Source of the DNA: Sulfitobacter sp. BSw21498
GTDB lineage: Bacteria > Pseudomonadota > Alphaproteobacteria > Rhodobacterales > Rhodobacteraceae
Direction: 5' to 3'
Assembly: GCF_006064855.1 (NCBI RefSeq)
Contig: NZ_CP040753.1
Coordinates: 372,001-436,000, forward strand
DNA: 64,000 nt
The notes below the pieces were generated by a model that saw only the letters and a list, made by a program, of their open reading frames with translations, was not told the origin of the DNA and searched no databases. Positions 38,389-47,906 of this stretch are shown here, piece by piece. Position 1 is the first letter of the stretch, and every line of letters begins with the position of its first letter. Position numbers and translations under genes: made by a program.

Positions 38389-39273
38389 TCATAACGAGAG
38401 TTTGCGGGTCTGGGTTTCATATTCTTCGTCGTCAGTTTGGGCAAGCGCGTCTTGCGCGGAGCCCTCAAATTGCTCAAGCGCTCGACGAGCTTCTGCCGGT
38501 GTTTGGTTCCCAAGCGATGAGTGCGGCCTGACGTTGTTGTAGTCGTATCGCCAGAGTGCCAGCTTGCGACGGGCGTCATCCAACGTATCGAAGATTTCCT
38601 CATTCAACAGCTCGTCGCGCAGGCTGCCATTGAAGCTTTCTATGAAGCCATTCTGCTGGGGTTTGCCGGGGTCGATGTAATGCCAATCAACGTCGTTATC
38701 ACCGGCCCATTTTAGGATCGCACGACTGGTAAACTCCGTGCCGTTATCACTGACAATGCAGGCAGGCTTTCCATAAATACGGACAAGCGCGTCAAGTTCC
38801 CGCGCGACACGAGCGCCCGAGATGCTGGTGTCAGCCACCAAGCAGAGGTTCTCGCGGCAACAATCGTCGTTTACAGCCAGCATGCGGAACTTGCGTGACG
38901 CGCCGAACGTATCCGACACAAAATCTAAGGACCAACGCTCGCCAGGACGCAAAGCAACCGGCATTGGTGTCCGCGAGCCACGCGCACGCTTGCGGCCCCT
39001 GCGCCGTCTAACGCCCAGCTTTTCTTCAGTATAAAGGCGATACAGTTTCTTGTGGTTCATGATCCTTCCCTTGCGTTCCAGCAGCACACCGATCCGGCGG
39101 TAGCCAAAGCGCCGTCGCTTGCTGGCAATCGCTTTCATCTCTTCGCGAACTTCTGGATTATCCGGTGACTGATCGCGCCGGACGGTCTTGGGATCGACAC
39201 CGACAAGCCTGCACGCCCGGCGCTGCGAGATATCATGGTCTCGCATTGCCTTGCGTGCTGCGGCCCGTCGCAC
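38389..39273 (-). CDS. IS3-family transposase OrfB (DDE integrase core)
   Basis: A 294-residue frame with an HTH_21-like start ([18 protein letters not shown]), then the rve core: first Asp in [12 protein letters not shown], second in [12 protein letters not shown], Glu in [32 protein letters not shown] is typical of IS3 transposases. A GTG at 39273 opens the frame, but it lies in the -1 frame of orfA and is most likely reached by programmed frameshifting to give OrfAB. Confidence 0.93.
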   Translation of the reverse strand: MRRAAARKAMRDHDISQRRACRLVGVDPKTVRRDQSPDNPEVREEMKAIASKRRRFGYRRIGVLLERKGRIMNHKKLYRLYTEEKLGVRRRRGRKRARGSRTPMPVALRPGERWSLDFVSDTFGASRKFRMLAVNDDCCRENLCLVADTSISGARVARELDALVRIYGKPACIVSDNGTEFTSRAILKWAGDNDVDWHYIDPGKPQQNGFIESFNGSLRDELLNEEIFDTLDDARRKLALWRYDYNNVRPHSSLGNQTPAEARRALEQFEGSAQDALAQTDDEEYETQTRKLSL

Positions 39274-39284
39274 ATTCGGTGTCG

Positions 39285-39548
39285 TCAGTTCTTTCCCAGC
39301 AAATCCTTCAACACAACATTGTCCAACATCGTGTCCGCCAGAAGGCGCTTCAGCTTGGCGTTCTCATCCTCCAGCGATCTAAGGCGATGAGTATCAGAAA
39401 CGTTCATGCCACCATATTTGGCTTTGAACTTGTAGAACGACGCGGGACTCAAGCCATGCCTGCGGCACACCTCTGCCGTCGGCATGCCAGCTTCCTGTTC
39501 TTTGATCATTCCGATAATTTGGGCTTCAGTAAAACGGCTCTGTCGCAT
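39285..39548 (-). CDS. IS3-family transposase OrfA (HTH)
   Basis: An 87-residue protein: helix-turn-helix ([42 protein letters not shown]) followed by a leucine-zipper segment ([31 protein letters not shown]). ATG at 39548 is preceded by GAAGGAG, so the longer frame from 39575 is rejected. A-AAG occurs just before the stop, a slippery heptamer-type site for the -1 shift into OrfB. Confidence 0.93.
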   Translation of the reverse strand: MRQSRFTEAQIIGMIKEQEAGMPTAEVCRRHGLSPASFYKFKAKYGGMNVSDTHRLRSLEDENAKLKRLLADTMLDNVVLKDLLGKN

Positions 39549-39615
39549 CTGTTTGCTCCTTCGAAGGTTGAGCAAACTCTACATTAAACTGAGGGAAGTT
39601 TCGGGGGGCAGGTCA

Positions 39616-39920
39616 CCCGACGTCACGTATTGTTGCCCCCAGGCGAGCAAGCTGAACGGCACCGCAGAGCTGGCGGCCCCGATGAAGATCACCGCGGCGA
39701 TGTCTGCGCGGGTCGGCGGCGTTGTAAACAGGCGGAACCCGCGTAGGCCCCAGAACGGGATCATCACAGTGGCGGCGAGCCCCACACGGGTGGCGGCGAT
39801 CCAAAACGGGGGCATTTCGGTCAGCGCGATTTCCGTCACCAGAAATGTGCCGCCCCAGATGAAAGCCAGCAACAGGATCAGCAGCCAGCTGGATTTGGTG
39901 ATGGCGGGCACGTCTGACAT
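39616..39920 (-). pseudogene. EamA/DMT transporter, N-terminal part, split by IS element
   Basis: About 102 residues from ATG 39920: MSDVPAITKSSWLLILLLAFIWGGTFLV and following helices up to SLLAWGQQYVTSG, where the IS begins. FIWGGTFLVTEIAL is the typical first EamA helix. Joined across the duplication, the codons read TSG-FAGVTMAAT into the C-terminal fragment with no frame change. The fragment alone adds about ten IS-encoded residues before a stop and is unlikely to work. Confidence 0.88.
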
Positions 39921-39976
39921 GCAGTTTCCTTGGTCAACGATCAGCGCGCAATCTGTGACAGTCGGTTCGTCAAAAG

Positions 39977-40006
39977 AAAAGGCCCGGTGCGAAACCGGGC
40001 CTTTTC
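39977..40006. terminator. Bidirectional terminator after ilvC
   Basis: AAAAGGCCCGGT pairs with ACCGGGCCTTTT around a GCGAA loop, with A- and T-tracts on either side. On the minus strand it lies 20 bases after the ilvC stop. Confidence 0.88.
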
Positions 40007-40025
40007 ATGTCGCTTAAAGCAGCGA

Positions 40026-41069
<1,044 letters not shown>

Positions 41070-41183
41070 TTAAAATCTGAGGTGACCATATCGAAGCTGA
41101 CGCGAGATGCCATTGCCAGATTATGAGTTTATTTGGCAAAATGAAGATGGTAATGCGCATTAAGTTTAAAAAATGGAAAAATC

Positions 41184-41639
41184 ATGCTTGATGACATGGA
41201 TCGTCGCATTCTACGCCACTGGCAGGCGGATGCGGGGCTGACACCGGCGGAATTGGCGGACCTGACAGGGTTGACGGCGGGCAAGGTGTCGCGCCGCATC
41301 GTACGCATGCAGGAGGCAGGTGTCGTGCAAGGGGTGGCGGCTGTCGTGGACTGGGCAGCCTTGGGGTACACTGTCGAGGTGTCTTTGCGGATCACGCTGG
41401 ACAAGACACAAGGCAACGCCTTCGACCGATTTCTTGAGGAGGCGCGAAAATTGCCGGAGGTGATCGAGATCCAGACATTTCTGGGGCGGGTCGATGTCCG
41501 CCTGTCGATTATTGCGCGGGACATGGCACATTATCAAAAGATCTACCGCGCGGGTATTCTGACCTTGCCGCATATCGCGGATATCGAGGCCTTGATGCAT
41601 GTCGCGCGGATCAAGTCTGACGAGGCGTTGCCGCTATGA
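41184..41639 (+). CDS. Lrp/AsnC-family regulator (first of a pair)
   Basis: A 151-residue protein with an N-terminal winged HTH (MDRRILRHWQADAGLTPAELADLTGLTAGKVSRRIVRMQEAGVV) and a RAM/AsnC ligand domain (about 60-140, LGYTVEVSLRITLD...PEVIEIQTFLGRVDVRLSIIARDM). Such proteins sense amino acids and oligomerise. It is divergent from ilvC and overlaps the second Lrp gene by ATGA. Control of ilvC or of the downstream aminotransferase is a reasonable guess only. Confidence 0.9.
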   Translation: MLDDMDRRILRHWQADAGLTPAELADLTGLTAGKVSRRIVRMQEAGVVQGVAAVVDWAALGYTVEVSLRITLDKTQGNAFDRFLEEARKLPEVIEIQTFLGRVDVRLSIIARDMAHYQKIYRAGILTLPHIADIEALMHVARIKSDEALPL

Positions 41640-42097
41640 TTGCGCTGGATGATATAGACCACCGGCTGATCCGGTCACTTGCACGGGATGCGACCCAAAG
41701 TGCGGGGGCCTTGGGCCGCCATCTGGGCCTGTCGCAGCCTGCCACATGGCGGCGGATCAAACGGCTGGAGGACGCAGGTATCCTGAGGGGCAAGCGGCTG
41801 AGATTGAACCGCGAAGCCTTGGGGTTTGGCGTGACCGTCTTTCTTGGCGTTAAGCTTGCCACCAAGGGCCGTGTGAGCCTTGAGGATTTCGAACGCGCGG
41901 TCAGCGCCATCCCCGAGGTGCAAACCGTGGAGCACGTCTTGGGGCTTTATGACTATCGCTTGCGGGTCGTCGCGCGGGATCTGGCAGACTTTGAGCGGGT
42001 TCTGCGGCGGAGGGTCATGACGTTGCCGGGGGCGGGTGCGGTAGAGGCAAACGTGCTGCTCAGCGAGGAACGACTGACCGGGCCAATGGGTCTGTGA
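41636..42097 (+). CDS. Lrp/AsnC-family regulator (second of a pair)
   Basis: A 153-residue protein with HTH (DDIDHRLIRSLARDATQSAGALGRHLGLSQPATWRRIKRLEDAGILRG) and AsnC ligand domain (VFLGVKLATKGRVSLEDFERAVSAIPEVQTVEHVLGLYDYRLRVVARDL). It is clearly different from its partner and not a recent copy. Translationally coupled Lrp pairs may form hetero-oligomers, as inferred from the coupling. The class V aminotransferase starts 50 bp downstream. Confidence 0.9.
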   Translation: MIALDDIDHRLIRSLARDATQSAGALGRHLGLSQPATWRRIKRLEDAGILRGKRLRLNREALGFGVTVFLGVKLATKGRVSLEDFERAVSAIPEVQTVEHVLGLYDYRLRVVARDLADFERVLRRRVMTLPGAGAVEANVLLSEERLTGPMGL

Positions 42098-42146
42098 CTT
42101 TGCCCCACGAGGAGCTATGTTCGCAAGAAACCAACAGGAGGAACCC

Positions 42147-43274
42147 ATGCCCGCTTTGCTAAATTCAGTTGATCCAGAAGGGCTTGAAGAGTTTTCGGTC
42201 GTGTTCACCGATCGGTCTTTGAACCACATGAGTGCGGTATTCCAAAAGGTCATGCGCGATATAAGCTCCCTGCTGAAGGAGGTCTATAACGCTGATGCGG
42301 TCGCCGTCGTGCCCGGTGGCGGCACCTACGGGATGGAGGCCGTCGCGCGTCAGTTTGCGCGGGGTGCCGATGTTCTGGTCGTGCGCAATGGCTGGTTCTC
42401 GTACCGCTGGAGCCAGATTATCGAAAACGGCGACCTGACCGGCAATGCGACAGTGATGAAAGCGCAGATGCAGGGCAACAGCACGCCGTCGCCGTTCGCG
42501 CCATGCCCCATCGACGACGTGGTAAAAGCCATTGAGACGCACAAACCGCAGGTGGTGTTTGCGCCGCACGTGGAGACCAGCGCCGGTGTTATCCTGCCGG
42601 ACGACTACATCAAGCAGATGGCAGAGGCGGCCCATGCCGTTGGCGCGCTCGTGGTGCTGGATTGCATCGCGTCGGGCTGCGCTTGGGTGGATATGAAAGC
42701 GCTTGGCGTCGATGTGTTACTTTCTGCACCGCAAAAGGGCTGGAGCGCATCCCCCTCTGCCGGATTGGTCATGATGTCGGACCGTGCGGTTGCGCGAATG
42801 GCAGAGACCAAGTCCGACAGCTTTGCGATTGATCTGGCTAAGTGGCACAGCATCATGAGGGCCTATGAAGATGGCGGTCACGCCTATCATGCCACCATGC
42901 CGACCGATGCATTGCGCCTGTTTCGCGATACGATGCTGGAAACCAAATCCTATGGTTTCGACCGGCTGAAGGAAGCGCAGTGGCGTCTGGGGGATTCTGC
43001 TCGCAAGATGCTGGCCGACAAGGGCGTCGTCTCTGTCGCGGCGGAGGGGTTTGCCGCGCCGGGTGTGGTGGTCAGCTATACCTCTGATCCATCGGTGCAT
43101 AATGGCAAAGCCTTTGCCGCCGAAGGGATGCAGATTGCTGCTGGCGTGCCGCTGATGTGTGACGAGCCGGAGAACTTTCAGACGTTCCGGCTGGGGTTGT
43201 TCGGACTGGACAAGCTTTATGATGTGGATGCAACGCTCGCGCGTTTGGCTGCCGTGGTTGATAAGGTGCTGTAA
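42147..43274 (+). CDS. Class V (serine-pyruvate / alanine-glyoxylate type) aminotransferase
   Basis: A 375-residue PLP enzyme. VPGGGTYGMEAVARQFARGADVLVVRNGWFSYRW at about 60 is the cofactor-phosphate region. HVETSAGVILP, VLDCIASGCAWVDMKALGVDVLLSAPQKGWSASPSAGLVMMS includes the presumed Schiff-base lysine in APQKGW. The start ATG at 42147 is set by CAGGAGGAACCC. Specific substrate unknown; alanine-glyoxylate or a related amino acid is likely. It follows the Lrp pair, which may regulate it. Confidence 0.85.
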   Translation: MPALLNSVDPEGLEEFSVVFTDRSLNHMSAVFQKVMRDISSLLKEVYNADAVAVVPGGGTYGMEAVARQFARGADVLVVRNGWFSYRWSQIIENGDLTGNATVMKAQMQGNSTPSPFAPCPIDDVVKAIETHKPQVVFAPHVETSAGVILPDDYIKQMAEAAHAVGALVVLDCIASGCAWVDMKALGVDVLLSAPQKGWSASPSAGLVMMSDRAVARMAETKSDSFAIDLAKWHSIMRAYEDGGHAYHATMPTDALRLFRDTMLETKSYGFDRLKEAQWRLGDSARKMLADKGVVSVAAEGFAAPGVVVSYTSDPSVHNGKAFAAEGMQIAAGVPLMCDEPENFQTFRLGLFGLDKLYDVDATLARLAAVVDKVL

Positions 43275-43293
43275 ATAAAAGCTATGCGGCAGG

Positions 43294-44496
43294 TTATTCC
43301 TGCCGCATACCGAGCCCCATTTCCATCAACATACGCCGGACAGGTGGCAGCGCATAAAGCGCGCTCAGCCCTTTGGCGCGGGCGTCGCGGGCCAAGGGCG
43401 TTTTCGCCTGACTAGCGCGGTTCAGCAGATCAATGCCGCGCAGGCGCAGCTGGATATCGCCAAAACGGGCCTTGTGGTAGGCGTCCAGCATCGGCTGGCT
43501 TCCCAGATCGTCGCGGTGTTTTTGGGACAGTTCCAGCAGCGTCGCGATGTCTTGCAGCGACATGTTCAACCCCTGTGCGCCGATGGGGGGCATGACGTGT
43601 GCGGCTTCGGCGATCAGGGCAATGCGTTCCCCCGACAGCCGCGCCGCGTGCTGGCTGATGATCGGCCAGATGGCGCGCTGTGATGCCAATGTGAGCGGAC
43701 CAAGCACCTGCGCGCTGCGCTCGGTTGCGGCGAGGGAGAAGGCGTCGGCGTCTAGCTCCATCCGGGCGAGCGATGCCGCGCCGTCGTCCATCCACACCAC
43801 CGCAGAGCAGGGCAGGCCGTCGCGGTCGGGCAGGGGCACAAGGGTGAAGGGCCCGCCGCTGCGGTGGACTTCGGTCGAAACATTTTCATGTGGGGTCGGG
43901 TGCGTGACCGCAAAGGCAAGCGCTTTTTGACCATAGCTTTGGCGGGTCACCTCTATGCCTGCTGCATCCCGCATCGGGCTGTCGCGCCCGTCAGCGGCAA
44001 TCACCAGTTTGGCCGATATTTTGGTGCCATCGTCGAGCCCCACGCGTGCGCCGATGGTGCGCGTGAATAATGAAGTTGTCGCTGTTCCAGGGCGGAACTC
44101 GACGTTCGGTAGGGCGCATAAACGCTCTAGCAAAGCACGCCGCAGCAGCCAGTTCGGAAAATTCCAGCCAAAGGGTTGATCCGAAATATCAGCGGCATCA
44201 AATGCGCGACTGGTCAGCGGTGCGTCGCCATCCCCGCCGGCGTCAATAATGCGCATGACCTGCAAGGGTGCTGCATGATCCGACAGATGCGCCCATATCC
44301 CTGCCGCCTCGAGCACGCGGCGGGCCGGCTGCAACATCGCAGTAGAGCGCATATCGGCCCCCTGCGCCATCCCATCGGTAACTGGGGGCGTCGGGTCGAC
44401 GCAGACCACATTGAACCCTGCGCTGCCGAAGGCTGCCGCCGCTGTCAAACCGGCAATGCCGCCGCCCGAAATCAAAATGTCACATGTCATGGTCAT
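43294..44496 (-). CDS. ubiH: UbiH/UbiF/COQ6-family FAD monooxygenase
   Basis: A 400-residue flavin hydroxylase. GxGxxG dinucleotide fold ISGGGIAGLTAAAAF at the N-terminus, the DG motif in LVIAADGRDSPMRDAAGIE (about 160) and the C-terminal HVMPPIGAQGLNMSLQDIATLLEL match the ubiquinone biosynthesis hydroxylases. It adds a hydroxyl group to the quinone ring precursor; exact position is not deducible. Starts three bases after the HAD nucleotidase stop, so they form an operon. A second ATG lies two codons in. Confidence 0.85.
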   Translation of the reverse strand: MTMTCDILISGGGIAGLTAAAAFGSAGFNVVCVDPTPPVTDGMAQGADMRSTAMLQPARRVLEAAGIWAHLSDHAAPLQVMRIIDAGGDGDAPLTSRAFDAADISDQPFGWNFPNWLLRRALLERLCALPNVEFRPGTATTSLFTRTIGARVGLDDGTKISAKLVIAADGRDSPMRDAAGIEVTRQSYGQKALAFAVTHPTPHENVSTEVHRSGGPFTLVPLPDRDGLPCSAVVWMDDGAASLARMELDADAFSLAATERSAQVLGPLTLASQRAIWPIISQHAARLSGERIALIAEAAHVMPPIGAQGLNMSLQDIATLLELSQKHRDDLGSQPMLDAYHKARFGDIQLRLRGIDLLNRASQAKTPLARDARAKGLSALYALPPVRRMLMEMGLGMRQE

Positions 44497-44499
44497 CAG

Positions 44500-45147
44500 T
44501 TAGTCCGTAATTTTCGCAAGAAAAGCAGAAAGATCATCGGTGTGAAAATGAATATGCGGCGCGGGCTCTGCTCTTTCTGCGACGTGCACCGTGCCCATCC
44601 CCATTTCGTGCGGGGCGATCAGGTTGCGCGGGTCGTCTTCGAACATGACGGCGGTCGTTGGGGTCAACGCATCGGTGGCGAAAATCAGATCATAGGCGGC
44701 GCGTTCGGGTTTGGGTAGATATTGAGCGTGCTCAACGCCATAGACTGCATCAAACAACCCCGATAATCCCCGTGCGGCAATGACCTTCTCGGCGTAGGGG
44801 GCTGTCCCGTTGGTATAGATAATCCGACGCCCCGGCAGTGCGGCGATCCGCGCCGCAAGCAGCGGATCAGGTACCAGCGCGTCAAAGGTAATCTCGTGCA
44901 CCTCATGCAGATACGGGCCAGGATCAAGGTCGTGTTCGCGCATCAGCCCCGCCAAAGTCGTGCCGTAGGTGTGCCAGTAGTGCTTGCGCAGATGATCCGC
45001 GCGCTGTCGGTCTACGTTCAGCGCGGTCATTACCCAGTCGGTCATGCGCTGTTCGATTTGGTCAAACAGGCGTGCCGACGGCGGGTAGAGCGTGTTATCA
45101 AGGTCGAAGACCCAAGTGTTCACGTGAGAGAAATCGGTATTTTTCAT
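44500..45147 (-). CDS. HAD-superfamily pyrimidine 5'-nucleotidase-like phosphatase
   Basis: A 215-residue phosphatase. Motif I is WVFDLDNTLYP (nucleophile Asp at about residue 15), motif II IIYTNGT, motif III lysine in YLPKPERAAYDL, motif IV VMFEDDPRN. The DLDNTLY form is characteristic of the SDT1/YjjG-like pyrimidine nucleotidase group. The next gene, ubiH-like, starts three bases downstream. The promoter faces the divergent GntR regulator gene. Confidence 0.88.
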   Translation of the reverse strand: MKNTDFSHVNTWVFDLDNTLYPPSARLFDQIEQRMTDWVMTALNVDRQRADHLRKHYWHTYGTTLAGLMREHDLDPGPYLHEVHEITFDALVPDPLLAARIAALPGRRIIYTNGTAPYAEKVIAARGLSGLFDAVYGVEHAQYLPKPERAAYDLIFATDALTPTTAVMFEDDPRNLIAPHEMGMGTVHVAERAEPAPHIHFHTDDLSAFLAKITD

Positions 45148-45245
45148 AAGGACTTGCTACGCCGCCTGAGGGTACTGTGCAAGATCACGGGGTTGCGCAA
45201 TTGGACGCGGGGGCTAAGGTGCCGGAGCCTTTTGAAAGAGAACCC

Positions 45246-45899
45246 ATGACGACGCCACGCTCCGGACCCACTGACGCCTATTCGATGATCTTGGACGCGA
45301 TTGATGTGGGCACCTATCGACCCGGCGATCGCTTGGTAGAAAGCGAACTGGCCGAACGGTTTGGCGTGTCCCGAACGCCGGTTCGCGAAGCATTACAACG
45401 GCTTGAGACGCAATCTTTGCTGGCGCGGGACGGTCGGAGTTTGATCGTTGCATCGCTGGATCACAACCAGATGGCCGAGCTTTACGTTGTGCGCGGAGAG
45501 CTGGAGGGGCTCGCTGCGCGGCTTGCAGCGCGTCATGCAACGACTGAAGAAGTCCGCGTGCTGCGGGAGATGGTCGAGGAAGACGACGCGTTGCGCGATA
45601 ACCCGGCCGCGCTGGCACGGGCAAACAGGCGATTTCACAAACAAATTCATCTGGCATCCCATAATCGATATCTCGTGCAGCAACTTGATCTGGTACATCG
45701 GTCCATGGCCCTGATGGCGACGTCGTCATTGGCGGTGGACGGACGCGGCGCAATTGCACAGGATGAACATGATCGCATTGTGCAGATGATTGAACAGCGA
45801 GACGAAGACGGCGCGGACGAAGCGCTGCGCACGCATATCTCGGTCGCGTTCATGACGCGGCTGAAGCAAGAGGCGGCGCAACGCAAGGAGGAGGGTTAA
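45246..45899 (+). CDS. GntR-family regulator, FCD (FadR) type
   Basis: A 217-residue regulator with wHTH (YSMILDAIDVGTYRPGDRLVESELAERFGVSRTPVREALQRLETQSLL) and a helical FCD ligand-binding domain (about 85-210) containing the metal-binding pattern with Asp/His at RANRRFHKQIH (about 130) and H in DEALRTHISV near the end. FCD proteins bind small carboxylates. ATG at 45246 matches the usual start. It overlaps the 3' end of the convergent glycosyltransferase gene by four bases. Target genes are not evident. Confidence 0.9.
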   Translation: MTTPRSGPTDAYSMILDAIDVGTYRPGDRLVESELAERFGVSRTPVREALQRLETQSLLARDGRSLIVASLDHNQMAELYVVRGELEGLAARLAARHATTEEVRVLREMVEEDDALRDNPAALARANRRFHKQIHLASHNRYLVQQLDLVHRSMALMATSSLAVDGRGAIAQDEHDRIVQMIEQRDEDGADEALRTHISVAFMTRLKQEAAQRKEEG

Positions 45900-47809
45900 G
45901 TGGGGCGAGCCGATCTGGTTTGCATCCCATTGTCGGATTTGTGGCTGACGCCGTGTTCGGTTTTGTCCCAATAGAACGGCATGACCACGAATTCATAAAG
46001 TGCCTTATAGGCCGCGAATGACCCTAGAATAAAATAGAACGGCAACGTTATTGCCCACGGAATAAGGTGCCGGTGCTGAGACCCGGATACGGCCGTCATT
46101 GCGATGGCAATACTAAGGATTTCGGCAAATACGAAAAACCCAAAGAGGCTATAGAATGCTTCAGGCCCAAGGGTGGTTTCAACAGGATGTGATGCACCGA
46201 AAAGCGGAAGGCAGAAGGTCCAGAGAAATGGGGCGAAGATAAACTGGCAAAATGTCGCGAGGAACAGCGTTTGCACACCAAGGAAGCGGATGAGCCCCAC
46301 GTCCCGGATCAGCTGGAGCGGCGCGCGGCTGTGTACGACCCATGTGATCAAGAAGCCTTTCAGCCAACGCGACCGTTGCTTGATCCAGGGCCATGCGCGA
46401 AAGTTGGCTTCTTCGTAGGTTACCGTTGGCAACAGGTCGGTTCGGTACCCCTGCCGCGCAAGCCGCACCCCGAGGTCTGCGTCTTCGGTGACATTATGGG
46501 CATCCCAGCCACATAGCTTTTCCAGGATAGGACGTCGGAAGAAAAGCGTCGTGCCGCCTAACGGAATGATCAGCCCCAGATGTGCGACGCCCGGGAGAAT
46601 AACGCGCCACCAAGAAGCATATTCCAGCGCGAAACAGCGCGAGATCCAATTGGTCCGGGCGTTGTAATAGTCCAGTACCCCTTGGACGCAGGCGACTTTT
46701 TGGGGTGCGCGTTCAAAATGTTGTACGATACGGTCAAGCTGGTCGACCTCGGGCGCATCTTCGGCGTCCCACACGCCGATGATGCTACCGTTGCAAAAAT
46801 CCAGTGCATAGTTCAGCGCGCGCGGTTTGGTGCGCAGCTTTCCTGCTTGAGGGACTTCGATCACATCGAACCAAAAAGGCAGTTCGGTGCGCGCAATCGT
46901 GTCGCGGGTCATCTGATCGCCTTCTTCCAACACCAACACGACCTGTAGCAAAGCCTTGGGGTAGGTCAGTTGACCGAGTCGCGCAATCAAAGCACCCGCG
47001 ATTTCCTCTTCGTGCAGAAGGGGCACAAGAACGGATACTTTAGGGCGTTTTGTGGGCATTGACGGCGGGGCGGCATCAGCCACATGTGGGGTGTTCCCCC
47101 ATAAGCACCGTGCAACGAAGGACGACAGCCGCAGGGTCATGATCATGGCGCTACAACACAACGCCAAGATGACAAATACGGTGAACGTCCATGCCGGAAG
47201 CGCTATAAAAAGAAGAGCTGCGGCTCCGCTTGCGGTGCCGGCCCAAAGACGTCGCCCTGGACCGGCGATGCGCCACGTACGGCAGCTTTGACCTGCAGGA
47301 ACACGGGTCGCAGCCCGCTTGGCTAAAACAGTTCCATAAAGTGCTGTGATCCGTCGATCAATCTGGGCGGGCTCTGCGAGCACGGGGACAATATCAAGGT
47401 CGATATCACGGAAGGCTTCCCCTTCGATTTCGCTCAGGCGATCTGGCCTGCTTGTTGCTAAAAAAAGAGTTTTACCCAAGCGTCGCCACGGCACAACCTT
47501 GTGCTGTAGACATTCTTCTGCTGATAGATGGCGCGCGAGGGTCGCTTTGGGCGGGTCAGTGTCAAGATCGACCTGCTGGATCTGATGTTGAAGTGCCAGC
47601 GCCTTGGTCACCTCGCAGCGCGAGACGAGGCCTTGGGCAACGAGTATATCCCCAAGGGGCGCATCAAGAACATGCTGAGCTTCGAGCGCGTGAACCAAAG
47701 CGGCCTGATCGATCAGACCGGCGTCCACCAATATCCGGCCCAGTGGTCGATGCCGCCCGCGCACGCGCGCGGGTTCTGGTAATTTCAGCTCTAGCCCAAG
47801 GTTGCTCAT
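45896..47809 (-). CDS. GT2 glycosyltransferase fused to N-terminal type II secretion E-like domain
   Basis: A 637-residue inner-membrane protein. Residues about 20-160 (GRILVDAGLIDQAALVHALEAQHVLDAPLGDILVAQGLVS, and HLSAEECLQHKVVPWRRLGKTLFLATSRP) match the GSPII_E N-terminal domain. Two helices follow (about 190-230). The GT2 domain (about 255-500) has KVSVLVPLLHEEE, VWDAEDAPE (D-x-D-like), EDADLGVRLARQGY and KQRSRWLKGF (QxxRW). Three to four helices close the protein. The plan resembles processive beta-glycan synthases such as cellulose or curdlan synthase. Product unknown; no partner genes of exopolysaccharide synthesis are nearby. Confidence 0.87.
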   Translation of the reverse strand: MSNLGLELKLPEPARVRGRHRPLGRILVDAGLIDQAALVHALEAQHVLDAPLGDILVAQGLVSRCEVTKALALQHQIQQVDLDTDPPKATLARHLSAEECLQHKVVPWRRLGKTLFLATSRPDRLSEIEGEAFRDIDLDIVPVLAEPAQIDRRITALYGTVLAKRAATRVPAGQSCRTWRIAGPGRRLWAGTASGAAALLFIALPAWTFTVFVILALCCSAMIMTLRLSSFVARCLWGNTPHVADAAPPSMPTKRPKVSVLVPLLHEEEIAGALIARLGQLTYPKALLQVVLVLEEGDQMTRDTIARTELPFWFDVIEVPQAGKLRTKPRALNYALDFCNGSIIGVWDAEDAPEVDQLDRIVQHFERAPQKVACVQGVLDYYNARTNWISRCFALEYASWWRVILPGVAHLGLIIPLGGTTLFFRRPILEKLCGWDAHNVTEDADLGVRLARQGYRTDLLPTVTYEEANFRAWPWIKQRSRWLKGFLITWVVHSRAPLQLIRDVGLIRFLGVQTLFLATFCQFIFAPFLWTFCLPLFGASHPVETTLGPEAFYSLFGFFVFAEILSIAIAMTAVSGSQHRHLIPWAITLPFYFILGSFAAYKALYEFVVMPFYWDKTEHGVSHKSDNGMQTRSARPT

Positions 47810-47906
47810 CGGTCGAATCCCTTCCTTTCGGAATAATTCGACCGTGGCAGAGTTACCTTAATGGGGCGTTAATTGCGGGTGAATGAAGCGCCCGCGCCCT
47901 ACCAGC

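Larger units (their letters stand above)
38363..39615 (-). mobile_element. IS3-family insertion sequence (IS407-like)
   Basis: A 1,253-bp element with terminal inverted repeats beginning TGACCTGCCCCCCGA at both ends (38363 inward, and 39615 on the opposite strand), with further matching CCCTCA blocks. It is flanked by a 4-bp direct duplication CCCG (38359-38362 and 39616-39619), the size typical of the IS407 group. It holds overlapping-frame orfA and orfB on the minus strand. Sharp ends, an intact duplication and open frames suggest a recent insertion. Confidence 0.92.
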
